Assembly (NCBI RefSeq): GCF_914271485.1
Contig: NZ_CAJZAG010000006.1
Span: 124,001 to 188,000 of the forward strand
Direction: 5' to 3'
DNA length: 64,000 nt
DNA from: Cupriavidus pampae
Lineage (GTDB): Bacteria > Pseudomonadota > Gammaproteobacteria > Burkholderiales > Burkholderiaceae
Part shown: positions 32,088 to 40,253 of the stretch, piece after piece
Position numbering within the stretch: position 1 is the first letter of the stretch
How the letters are laid out: every line of letters starts with the position of its first letter
Position numbers and translations under genes: made by a program
The notes under the pieces: model-generated
Seen by the model: the letters and a program-made list of their open reading frames with translations, nothing else
Told to the model about the DNA's origin: nothing
Database searches by the model: none

Positions 32088-32870
32088 TCAATGGCCCTGC
32101 AGCTCGGCGTCCGCCGTGCCCATGTAGGCTTCCATCACGCGCGGGTCCTTCGACACCTCCGCGTACGGTCCCTCGGCGAGAATCGCGCCACGTTGCAGCA
32201 CGGTGATCTTGTCCGCGATCGACGAGACCACGTTCATGTTGTGCTCGACCATCAGGATGGTGCGGCCGGCGGAGACCTTCTTGATCAGCTGCGTGACGCG
32301 GTCCACGTCCTCGTGACCCATGCCCTGTGTGGGTTCGTCGAGCAGCATCAGTTCCGGTTCCATCGCCAGCGTGGTGGCGATCTCGAGCGCGCGCTTGCGG
32401 CCATACGGCAGGTTCACCGTCACCGTGTTGGCGAACTCGGTCAGACCCACCTGTTCGAGCAGTTCCATCGCGCGCTCGTCGAGCACGTCGAGCGACCGCT
32501 CGCTGCGCCAGAACTGGAACGCGGTGCCGAGCTGACGCTGCAGGCCGATGCGCACGTTCTCGCGCACCGTCAGGTGCGGAAACACGGCCGAAATCTGGAA
32601 CGAGCGAATCACGCCACGGCGCGCGATCTGCGGAGGCTTCTCACGCGTGATATCGATGCCGTTGAACAGGATCGTACCGGTGGTCGGCTCGAGAAATTTC
32701 GTCAGCAGGTTGAAGCACGTGGTCTTGCCGGCACCATTGGGGCCGATCAGGGCGTGGATCGATCCACGCCGCACGCGCAGGTTCACGTCGCTGACCGCGG
32801 TGAACCCCTTGAATTCCTTGGTGAGGTTCCTGGTCTCCAGGATGTTGTCCTCAGTGTTTTCCGGCCTCAT
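32088..32870 (-). CDS. livG: Branched-chain amino acid-type ABC transporter ATPase, LivG-like (cluster 2)
   Basis: First gene of the second liv operon (order G-F-binding protein-H-M). The 260-residue form starts MRPENTEDNILETRNL at 32870 behind CAGGAGACTT. Walker A GPNGAGKT, the LivG-type degenerate signature NLPYGRKRALEIA and Walker B LMLLDEPTQG are all present. The frame stays open to 33065, but the extra part is not family sequence. It carries a normal Walker A lysine, unlike LivF2. Confidence 0.93.
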   Translation of the reverse strand: MRPENTEDNILETRNLTKEFKGFTAVSDVNLRVRRGSIHALIGPNGAGKTTCFNLLTKFLEPTTGTILFNGIDITREKPPQIARRGVIRSFQISAVFPHLTVRENVRIGLQRQLGTAFQFWRSERSLDVLDERAMELLEQVGLTEFANTVTVNLPYGRKRALEIATTLAMEPELMLLDEPTQGMGHEDVDRVTQLIKKVSAGRTILMVEHNMNVVSSIADKITVLQRGAILAEGPYAEVSKDPRVMEAYMGTADAELQGH

Positions 32871-33203
32871 AAGTCTCCTGCCCGCCCTCTTGCTGCGCCA
32901 CCGGGTTGTGCCCGGCACTGACAATGGTTGGATCCGCGGCGCGTGTCGCCATGCTGCCGCTTGTAGTGCCCTCGCGATAACGCCATGTACAGCGTTCGTC
33001 CGGGTGCCGATGGATCGGCATATGTGTGCGGTGCGGCTACCGCTCGCATACGGGCGCCGCACCATGGATGTGCAGGCTCGGGCCCGTATACCGGCGACTA
33101 TTGTGTGCGCCTGTTGCGTCGCAAAACATCGGGGTTTGCACTAGGCACAAGACATGGCCGCCACAACGCCTGGCGCGCGTGACGCAGTGCGGCCATGATG
33201 CGC
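32871..33203. other. Intergenic region upstream of liv cluster 2
   Basis: This 333 bp region separates livG2 from the GMC oxidoreductase and must hold the liv2 promoter. The clearest structure is the palindrome TGCCGAT-GG-ATCGGCA at 33005-33020, about 135 bp before livG2, a candidate operator. No gene is supported. Confidence 0.4.
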
Positions 33204-34937
33204 TTATGCCTGCACGCTCGTGGTGCGCGAGTCCTGCGCGACGGCTTTCTGATTCGTGGTCGCGGCACTCGTCGTTGCCTCGCGCGCCGCATCGTCGACG
33301 ACGTCGCTGCCACCCCGGCGCGCCTTGCGGTCCGCGCGAATCATGTCGCTCGCGCGCTCGGCAATCATGATCGTCGGCGAGTTCGTGTTGCCCGACGTGA
33401 TCAGCGGCATCACCGATGCATCGACCACACGCAGGCCATCGATGCCGATCACGCGCAGACGCTCGTCGACCACCGACGTGCGATCGTCGGCGCGGCCCAT
33501 GCGGCAGGTACCCACCGGATGGAAGATCGTGGTGCCGATCGCGCCGGCCGCTTCGGCGAGCTGCTCGTCGGTCTCGAACGCCGCACCCGGCAGCCATTCG
33601 TTGGGACGATACGGGGCCAGTGCCGGCGATGCCACGATGCGCCGCGTGAGGCGAATCGAATCGGCCGCCACCTTGCGATCCGCCTCCGTCGACAGATAGT
33701 TCGGCGCAATCGCGGGCGCGCGACGGAAGTCGGCATTTTCGATATGCACACTGCCGCGCGACGTCGGCCGCAGATTGCACACGCTGGCCGTGAACGCATT
33801 GAATGGATGGAGCGGATCGCCGAACTTGTCGAGCGAGAGCGGTTGCACGTGATACTCGAGGTTGGGCCGCGCCTGGTTCGCATCGCTGCGCGCAAACGCA
33901 CCGAGCTGCGAGGGCGCCATGCTCATCGGCCCGCTCTGGTTGAACGCGTATTGCAGCCCGATGCCGAGCTTGCCCCACCAGCGCGCCGCGCGCGTGTTGA
34001 GCGTGCGCACGCCATCGACCTTGACCACGGTGCGCAACTGCAGATGGTCCTGCAGGTTCTCGCCGACGCCCGGCAACGCATGCCGCACGCGAATGCCGAG
34101 CGCCTGCAGGCGCTCCGGCTGGCCGATGCCCGACAACTCCAGCAACTGCGGGGAATTGATCGCACCCGACGCGAGGATGACCTCGTCGTTGGCGCGCGCC
34201 TCGCGCTCGACGCCACCGCCGACATAGCGCACGCCCGTGCAACGGCGGCCGCCGGCGTCCTCGTCGAACGTCAGCGCGCTGACCTGTGCGCCAGTGACAA
34301 TGGTGAGATTTGGCCGATCGGCCGCGCGGCGCAGGAATGCCTTCGACGTGTTCCAGCGAATGCCGCGACGCTGGTTGACCTCGAAATAGCCCACGCCAAA
34401 GTTGTCGCCGCGATTGAAATCATCGGTGCGCGGAATGCCGGCCTGCTCCGCTGCATCGATAAATCGCTCCAGGATGTCCCAGCGCAGACGCTGCGCTTCC
34501 ACGCGCCACTCGCCACCCGCGCCGTGAAACTCGCTGTTGCCGCGGTAATGATCCTCGCTGCGCTTGAACAGCGGCAGCACGTTGTCCCAGCGCCAGCCGT
34601 CGTCGCCGCTGAGGCGCGCCCAGTCATCGTAATCTTCGCGCTGGCCGCGCATGTAGATCATGCCGTTGATCGACGATGAACCGCCCAACACGCGGCCGCG
34701 CGGATAGCCGAGCGAGCGGCCGTTCAGTCCCGCTTCCGCCACCGTGCGATAGAGCCAGTCCGTGCGCGGATTACCGATGCAATACAGATAGCCGACCGGG
34801 ATATGAATCCAGTGATAGTCGTCCTTGCCGCCCGCTTCGAGCAGCAGCACGTTGACGTCGGTGTCCTGCGTCAGGCGATTCGCCAGTACGCAGCCAGCTG
34901 AGCCGGCACCCACGATGATGTAGTCGTATGTCTCCAT
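33204..34937 (-). CDS. GMC-family FAD-dependent oxidoreductase (choline/alcohol dehydrogenase type)
   Basis: Flavoprotein oxidising an alcohol substrate. The FAD motif GAGSAG is at residues 10-15. The GMC signatures (GRVLGGSSSINGMIYMRG and the SGAINSPQLLELSGIG segment) are intact. Active-site His lies in IFHPVGTCRMG and Asn in SGNTNSPT. The start METYDYIIVG at 34937 has AAAGGGAC before it; an ATG at 34955 is less likely. The C-terminus has an extra Ala/Thr/Ser-rich tail of ~40 residues beyond the usual end of the fold. It follows the lipase-like gene by 70 bp. The substrate is unknown. Confidence 0.9.
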   Translation of the reverse strand: METYDYIIVGAGSAGCVLANRLTQDTDVNVLLLEAGGKDDYHWIHIPVGYLYCIGNPRTDWLYRTVAEAGLNGRSLGYPRGRVLGGSSSINGMIYMRGQREDYDDWARLSGDDGWRWDNVLPLFKRSEDHYRGNSEFHGAGGEWRVEAQRLRWDILERFIDAAEQAGIPRTDDFNRGDNFGVGYFEVNQRRGIRWNTSKAFLRRAADRPNLTIVTGAQVSALTFDEDAGGRRCTGVRYVGGGVEREARANDEVILASGAINSPQLLELSGIGQPERLQALGIRVRHALPGVGENLQDHLQLRTVVKVDGVRTLNTRAARWWGKLGIGLQYAFNQSGPMSMAPSQLGAFARSDANQARPNLEYHVQPLSLDKFGDPLHPFNAFTASVCNLRPTSRGSVHIENADFRRAPAIAPNYLSTEADRKVAADSIRLTRRIVASPALAPYRPNEWLPGAAFETDEQLAEAAGAIGTTIFHPVGTCRMGRADDRTSVVDERLRVIGIDGLRVVDASVMPLITSGNTNSPTIMIAERASDMIRADRKARRGGSDVVDDAAREATTSAATTNQKAVAQDSRTTSVQA

Positions 34938-35007
34938 GTCCCTTTGGTCCAGCATCGGTTTGTTATCGGAATGCGGAGATCATCGCACGACTGGAGAGAG
35001 GCGGCCG

Positions 35008-35892
35008 TCAGGGTCTTAACGGAGGCGCCGTGGACTCGATCGGCACGAGGTGCTGCCGCAGCCAGTCCGTCATGGCCGCGAAGGCCTCGCCGCGCCGGGG
35101 CTCGGTTTCGTTGAACAGCTCGTGATAGCCGTCCGCGAACCACTCCATGCTGCACAGGTCGTCGGGGGCGTTGTCGTGAAACCGGCGGCTGCCGGCGGGA
35201 TCGACGATGCGATCGGCGCCGGCCACCAGCATTAACGTAGGGGCTTCGAGCCGTGGCGCGTCGGCCTGAGCCTGCGCCATGCCGCGCACGAAAGTCTCGA
35301 GCGCGCCCGCGGTAATGGTGGCCTGCACCAGTGGATCGGTGCGATACGCGCGCACCACCTCGGGATCGTGCGACAGGCCGCTGGCATCGAGTTTCGTGGG
35401 CACGCGCAGACGCGGCACAAAGGCCATCAGCACGCGCTGGAGCCGCAGCATGCGCGGCGACAGATACAGCGCAAGCGCCGGAGAAGAGAGGATCAGCGCG
35501 CGGATCGGCCGCACGCGCGCGGTGGCAAACCGCGCCGCGACCAGACCGCCCATGCTGTGGCCCAGCACGATCGGCAGTTCATTCCACTGACGCACCGCGC
35601 CGTCGTAGATCTCCGCCAGGTCGTCGACGTAGCTATCTGCATGCGGCGCCACCATGCGCGGGCCACCGCTGACGCCGTGGCCGCGATGATCGTAGGCCCG
35701 CACGCGCAGCCCCAGTGCGCACAGCGCCTCGACCACATGTTGATAACGGCCGCAGTGTTCGCCGAGTCCGTGCACGAGCAGCAGCGTACCAAGTGGCTCC
35801 TCATAGCGCTGCGCATCGGGCAGCCAGGTGCGCAGCAGCAGCTCGGTGCCGTCGCGCATGCGCTGGCGGCTCTCCACCGGGGCAATCGTCAT
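35008..35892 (-). CDS. Alpha/beta hydrolase, monoacylglycerol-lipase/lysophospholipase type
   Basis: A 294-residue serine hydrolase. LLVHGLGEHCGRY forms the oxyanion region, and the nucleophile elbow is GHSMGG (LGHSMGGLVAARF). The acid is in GADRIVDPAGS, and the His is in YHELFNE. The pattern fits lysophospholipase/monoglyceride lipase (PldB-like) proteins. It starts 7 bp after the cueR stop codon and so may belong to the copper operon transcript. Confidence 0.9.
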   Translation of the reverse strand: MTIAPVESRQRMRDGTELLLRTWLPDAQRYEEPLGTLLLVHGLGEHCGRYQHVVEALCALGLRVRAYDHRGHGVSGGPRMVAPHADSYVDDLAEIYDGAVRQWNELPIVLGHSMGGLVAARFATARVRPIRALILSSPALALYLSPRMLRLQRVLMAFVPRLRVPTKLDASGLSHDPEVVRAYRTDPLVQATITAGALETFVRGMAQAQADAPRLEAPTLMLVAGADRIVDPAGSRRFHDNAPDDLCSMEWFADGYHELFNETEPRRGEAFAAMTDWLRQHLVPIESTAPPLRP

Positions 35893-35899
35893 ATTGGGC

Positions 35900-36325
35900 T
35901 CAATCCTGATGACAGCATGCAGAGGCTACATTGCCCTCCTCGCGTGCGAAATCGGTGAGGATCGGGCAATCGGGGCGGTCGTCGCCGCTGCACGACTCGG
36001 CCAGTCCGCGCAGCGTGTCGCGCATCGCGCTCAGTTCCGCGATGCGCGTCTCGAGTTCATCCAGGTGACGCAGGGCCAGCGCCTTCACGTCGGCACTGGC
36101 ACGGGCACGATCGTGCCACAGCGACAGCAGTCCGCGAATTTCATCGAGCGAGAAGCCGAGATTACGGGCCCGCCGCACGAAGCGCAAGGCGTGCACAGCG
36201 CGCGCATCGTAGCGGCGGTAGCCGCCCTCGCTGCGCGGCGGCGTCTCCAGCAATCCAATCGATTCGTAGTGGCGGATCATCTTGGCGGTAACGCCCGATG
36301 CGTTCGCGGCTTCGCCGATGTTCAT
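35900..36325 (-). CDS. cueR: MerR-family copper-responsive regulator CueR
   Basis: Senses Cu(I) and twists the long-spacer copA promoter to activate it. The winged helix at residues 1-70 ([20 protein letters not shown]) is standard. The metal loop CSGDDRPDC places cysteines at 112 and 120, the same positions as the Cu ligands of E. coli CueR. The C-terminal tail has an ACCHQD motif. Its ATG overlaps the copA stop codon by 4 bp, so it is translated from the copA mRNA and forms a feedback loop. Confidence 0.95.
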   Translation of the reverse strand: MNIGEAANASGVTAKMIRHYESIGLLETPPRSEGGYRRYDARAVHALRFVRRARNLGFSLDEIRGLLSLWHDRARASADVKALALRHLDELETRIAELSAMRDTLRGLAESCSGDDRPDCPILTDFAREEGNVASACCHQD

Positions 36326-38826
36326 GACGTGGCCTCCTGTGCGGAAGATGCGGGGTTGAGAGGTTTTGCTACGCGCGCCGGCAAGGCATGCGCGCCCTGC
36401 GACGCGGCCGCGCGCCAGCGGCGCAGCAGCAACGCGTTGCTCACGACGCTCACGCTCGAGAACGCCATTGCCGCGCCGGCGACCACCGGGTTCAGCAGAC
36501 CGGCCGCCGCGAGTGGAATGCCGACCACGTTGTAGATGAAGGCCCAGAACAGGTTCTGCCGAATCTTGCGCACGGTGCGATCGGACACGACCAACGCATC
36601 GGCCACCAGCAGCGGGTCGCCACGCATCAGCGTGATGCCGGCCGCGTGCATCGCGACGTCGGTACCGGTGGACATCGCAATGCCGACATCGGCCGCCGCC
36701 AGTGCGGGCGCATCGTTGATGCCATCGCCGACCATCGCCACCACCGCCCCGCCCTGCTGCAGTGCCTGCACGCGCGCGGCCTTGTGCTCGGGCAATACTT
36801 CAGCCTGCACCTCATCGAGCCCGAGCGCGTCGCCGATATGACGCGCCGCGCCCGCGTTATCGCCGGTCAGCATCACGGTACGGATGCCGGCGGCGCGCAG
36901 ACGGGCGACGGCTGCTACGGCGGTGGGCTTGAGCGCATCGCCGAACGCGACCAGACCGAGCACGCGCCGCGCGCCGGCATCGACGAGCCACGACACCGTA
37001 CGGCCTTCAGAACGTAACTTGTTGGCGGCCGCTTCGAGCGCGGCACCGGCTTCGGCACCCAGCGATGCGCGCAAGCCTTCGCTGCCGAGCTGCAGTGCGA
37101 TGCCATCGACCTCGCCTTCGATGCCACGGCCCGGCAGCGCGCGTACGTTCGTTGCGACGAGCACCGCAATCTCGCGCGCCTTCGCCGCCGTCAGCACGGC
37201 ACGGGCCAGCGGATGTTCGCTGCCGGCCTGCAGCGCCGCCAGCTGCGCCAGCAACGCCGCTTCGTCACCATCTACCGCATGCAGTGCGACGACTTCGGGC
37301 TTGCCGACCGTCAGCGTACCGGTCTTGTCGAATGCCACCACCGACACGCGATGCGCGACTTCGAGCGCTTCGGCATCCTTGATCAGAATGCCCGCGCGCG
37401 CGCCCGCTCCGGTACCCGCCATGATCGCGGTGGGCGTAGCCAGGCCCAGCGCGCACGGGCAGGCGATCACCAGCACCGCCACCGCGTTGAGCAAGGCCGC
37501 GGACCAGTCACCGCCCGCAAAGCCCCAGCCGAGCAACGTGGCCAGCGCAATCACCAGCACCACGGGCACGAACACCGCGCTCACGCGATCGACGAGCCGC
37601 TGGATCGGCGCCTTGGCCGCCTGCGCATGCTCGACCATGCGGATGATGCGCGCCAGTACCGTCTCCGCGCCGACCGCGGTGGTGCGTGCCACCAGCAGAC
37701 CTTCCGCGTTGATCGCGCCACCCGTGAGCGCATCGCCGACGCCGCGCGCGACCGGCACCGATTCGCCCGTCAGCATCGATTCATCGACATGGCTGCTACC
37801 CTCGACGATCTGTGCGTCCACCGGCACGCGCTCGCCGGGGCGCACCACGATCTCGTCGCCGACCCGCACCTCCGCCAGCGGCACCGTTACGACCTGTCCG
37901 CCACGGCGCAACTGCGCGGTATCGGGACGCAGCGCCGCCAGCGCGCGAATCGCATCGGCGGTCTGGCGCTTGGCGCGCGTCTCGAGCCATTTGCCGAGCC
38001 GCACGAGGGTGATCACCACCGCGGCGCTTTCGAAATAGAGATGGCCGCCATGACCCTCGTTGCCGCCTGCCATCATCCACAGCGAGAGCCCGTAGGCAGC
38101 CGAGGTGCCGAGCGCCACCAGCAAATCCATATTGCCGGCGCCCGCGCGCACGGCCTTCCAGCCCGCCTTGTAGAAGCGCCAGCCGAACACGAACTGCACC
38201 GGCGTGGCCAGCAGCCACTGCACCCATGCCGGCAGCATCCAGTGCACGCCGAACCATTCGAGCACCATGGGCGCGATCAGCGGCAACGACAGCAGCGCCG
38301 GAATGGTGACCGCATAGGGGCTCGACCAGAAATCGAATGGCTTCGGCGCTTCCGTGCCGACCGGTGCGGTCACGGGCGCGGCGCCGTACCCGGCACGCGT
38401 CACAGCCTGCGCCAGCATGTCGGCGGACACTGCGTCGCGCAGCACCGTCACCGCGGCACGCTCGGTGGCGAGGTTGACCTGCGCCTCGACCACGCCGGGC
38501 ACCGCGCGCAAGGCACGCTCCACGCGGCCGACGCACGATGCGCACGTCATGTCGGCCACGGACAGCTCCACGGTATCGCGTGGCACGTCGTAGCCGGCGT
38601 CGGTCACCGCCTGCGCGGCCGCCGTCAGCACGGCGCCGCTCTCCGCGCGCAACGTGACGCGTTCGGTAGCAAGATTCACGGACGCGTCGCTGACGCCGGG
38701 CACATCGGCCAGCGCATGCTCGACGCGACGTACGCAGGATGCGCAGGTCATGCCCTCGACGGGAAAGCTCCACTCCGCGCCGGTGGCGGCGTCGAAAGCG
38801 ACAGAAGGTTCAGCGGAAATCGACAT
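36322..38826 (-). CDS. copA: Copper-exporting P1B-type ATPase CopA
   Basis: Exports Cu(I) from the cytosol. Two N-terminal metal-binding domains carry CxxC at 28/31 and 95/98. Eight membrane helices are expected. The actuator TGES is at 353-356, the transport motif CPC at 456-458, and the phosphorylation site DKTGT starts at Asp500. Length 834 residues is normal. The start at 38826 lies just downstream of a CueR-type promoter. It is divergent from copZ. Confidence 0.98.
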   Translation of the reverse strand: MSISAEPSVAFDAATGAEWSFPVEGMTCASCVRRVEHALADVPGVSDASVNLATERVTLRAESGAVLTAAAQAVTDAGYDVPRDTVELSVADMTCASCVGRVERALRAVPGVVEAQVNLATERAAVTVLRDAVSADMLAQAVTRAGYGAAPVTAPVGTEAPKPFDFWSSPYAVTIPALLSLPLIAPMVLEWFGVHWMLPAWVQWLLATPVQFVFGWRFYKAGWKAVRAGAGNMDLLVALGTSAAYGLSLWMMAGGNEGHGGHLYFESAAVVITLVRLGKWLETRAKRQTADAIRALAALRPDTAQLRRGGQVVTVPLAEVRVGDEIVVRPGERVPVDAQIVEGSSHVDESMLTGESVPVARGVGDALTGGAINAEGLLVARTTAVGAETVLARIIRMVEHAQAAKAPIQRLVDRVSAVFVPVVLVIALATLLGWGFAGGDWSAALLNAVAVLVIACPCALGLATPTAIMAGTGAGARAGILIKDAEALEVAHRVSVVAFDKTGTLTVGKPEVVALHAVDGDEAALLAQLAALQAGSEHPLARAVLTAAKAREIAVLVATNVRALPGRGIEGEVDGIALQLGSEGLRASLGAEAGAALEAAANKLRSEGRTVSWLVDAGARRVLGLVAFGDALKPTAVAAVARLRAAGIRTVMLTGDNAGAARHIGDALGLDEVQAEVLPEHKAARVQALQQGGAVVAMVGDGINDAPALAAADVGIAMSTGTDVAMHAAGITLMRGDPLLVADALVVSDRTVRKIRQNLFWAFIYNVVGIPLAAAGLLNPVVAGAAMAFSSVSVVSNALLLRRWRAAASQGAHALPARVAKPLNPASSAQEATS

Positions 38827-38858
38827 GATGGGATGGGATTGGCAGTAGTGACGACTGC

Positions 38859-38889
38859 ATCGTGGACCTTACCATCATTGGAAGGTCAA
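38859..38889 (-). promoter_or_regulatory. CueR-dependent promoter of copA
   Basis: Minus strand: -35 TTGACC (38889-38884), 19-bp spacer, -10 CACGAT (38864-38859). The spacer holds the imperfect palindrome CCTTCCAATGATGGTAAGG. The -35 sequence and the 19-bp spacing are the same as at the E. coli copA promoter, where CueR binds between the elements. Confidence 0.85.
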
Positions 38890-38926
38890 GGTCGGCCAGC
38901 GAAATATTGCCGCGATCAGATTCCGC

Positions 38927-38957
38927 TTGCGCTTCCCACGGTGGGAAGGTTCACACT
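38927..38957 (+). promoter_or_regulatory. CueR-dependent promoter of copZ
   Basis: Plus strand: -35 TTGCGC (38927-38932), a 19-bp spacer and -10 CACACT (38952-38957). The spacer holds the palindrome CTTCCCACGGTGGGAAGG, more symmetric than the copA site. It lies 33 bp before the copZ start and points away from the copA promoter. Confidence 0.85.
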
Positions 38958-38990
38958 ACGTTCCGTGTTTCCCTTGCACCGGAGTTCAAG

Positions 38991-39191
38991 ATGATCCAGT
39001 TCGAAGTCGAAGGTATGTCCTGCAACCATTGTGTCGGCGCGATCACGCGTGCGGTGCAGGCCGTCGATCCGGCCGCCCAGGTGGCGGCGGACGTACCCAC
39101 CCAGGCCGTCAAGGTCGAGAGCAACGCCGATCAGGCGGCGCTGCGGCAGGCGATCGAAGCCGCCGGTTACCCGGTGAAATCGGCGAAGTAA
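38991..39191 (+). CDS. copZ: Copper chaperone CopZ (HMA domain)
   Basis: A 66-residue single-domain metallochaperone, MIQFEVEGMSCNHCVGAI at the N-terminus with CxxC at 11/14, ending AAGYPVKSAK. It hands Cu(I) to CopA. The ATG at 38991 has GGAG 8 bp upstream. The longer open frame starting at 38862 runs through the promoter and is rejected. It is divergent from copA. Confidence 0.95.
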   Translation: MIQFEVEGMSCNHCVGAITRAVQAVDPAAQVAADVPTQAVKVESNADQAALRQAIEAAGYPVKSAK

Positions 39192-39204
39192 GCCACCAAA
39201 TAAG

Positions 39205-39231
39205 AAAGGGCGCCCGCAGGCGCCCTTTTTT
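39205..39231. terminator. Intrinsic terminator between copZ and ompW
   Basis: GGGCGCC (39208-39214) pairs with GGCGCCC (39219-39225) around loop CGCA. Six Ts follow, and AAGAAA precedes. It lies 17 bp after the copZ stop and 24 bp before the ompW stop, and serves both converging genes, better for copZ. Confidence 0.88.
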
Positions 39232-39248
39232 CTGAACCTCGCTCCGCG

Positions 39249-39974
39249 TCAGAAGCGGTAGCCGACGCTCAGGTACGTCACCACCGGATCGATGCTGATC
39301 TTGGTATGCGACTTCACCACTGCGCCGTTGGCCAGCGTGGTCTCGAAGTTGCCCCTCGTCGAGATGGGCACATACGACACCGACAGGCCCACCGACCAAC
39401 GGTCGGTGATGTTGTAGTTGGCGCCGATGTTGAACACCGGGTTCCACGACGGCGTGGCGCTGGCGGTCATCTTCGAACCGGGCCCGAACTCGTTGTTCAC
39501 GAAGTTCTGGTTCGTGACGGTCTCGCCGGTGAACCACGTGTAGTTCACACCGAGACCCACGTACGGACGGAACTTGGTCGTAGCTTCGAAGAAGTGCCAC
39601 TTGAAGACGATAGCCGGGCTCCACTGGCGCACTTCACCCAGCTTGCCGTACTTGTCATAGCCACGATCGCCGCTGACGTCGTGCTTCGGCGGAATGCCGA
39701 GCACGAAGTCGGCCGAAATGTTGTCCGTAAAGAAATGGTCGATCGCCAAGCCGATGGTGTCGGCCGAGTCGATCTTGGCGCCGGTATTCGGACGCTGCTG
39801 ACCAACCGGACGGCCTGCGATGCTGTCGATCGTCAGGTTTTCGCTCGACCCGGTGGGCATCACACGGAACCAGCCCGCGCTGACCACCGTACTGCCCGCG
39901 GCTTGTGCCTGGGCGAAGCCGGCGAACGTCATGGCCGCGGCTGCCACCAGCATCTTTTTATAGATTGTATTCAT
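39249..39974 (-). CDS. ompW: Outer membrane protein OmpW
   Basis: An eight-stranded outer-membrane barrel for small hydrophobic compounds. The 241-residue precursor has a signal peptide (MLVAAAAMTFAGFAQAQA). OmpW-family features are seen (FRPYVGLGVNYTWF, the alternating strands VGLSVSYVPIST). It ends with a C-terminal Phe in SVGYRF, as expected for BAM recognition. It converges on copZ. The 279 bp upstream show no clear regulator box. Confidence 0.94.
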   Translation of the reverse strand: MNTIYKKMLVAAAAMTFAGFAQAQAAGSTVVSAGWFRVMPTGSSENLTIDSIAGRPVGQQRPNTGAKIDSADTIGLAIDHFFTDNISADFVLGIPPKHDVSGDRGYDKYGKLGEVRQWSPAIVFKWHFFEATTKFRPYVGLGVNYTWFTGETVTNQNFVNNEFGPGSKMTASATPSWNPVFNIGANYNITDRWSVGLSVSYVPISTRGNFETTLANGAVVKSHTKISIDPVVTYLSVGYRF

Positions 39975-40253
39975 AGCTCCTCTTTACTCCTCACGATGTG
40001 ACCAACTCCATGGCACGCATTATCCCGTGGCGACAACCCGGACTGTTTCAAACATGAAAACGATGCGTAGAAGGAACGCCCTAAAGACCGGGTTAACCCA
40101 AGAAAACATCGGAAAATTGCGGGTGTTTCTTAAATATCCGCTGCATCCGCGCAACGGTTTTTGTGGAAACCGCAAAGACCCCTTCGGGTGAGTGGGATTG
40201 CGCGCGCCATGCTGCATACGCACATTTGAAACAAAAGTGCTGCATTGCGGAAT

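Noticed and set aside
37213..38994. 593-residue plus-strand open frame opposite copA
   Set aside because: Antisense to copA with its complete P-type ATPase motifs; the frame ends inside the copZ start region.
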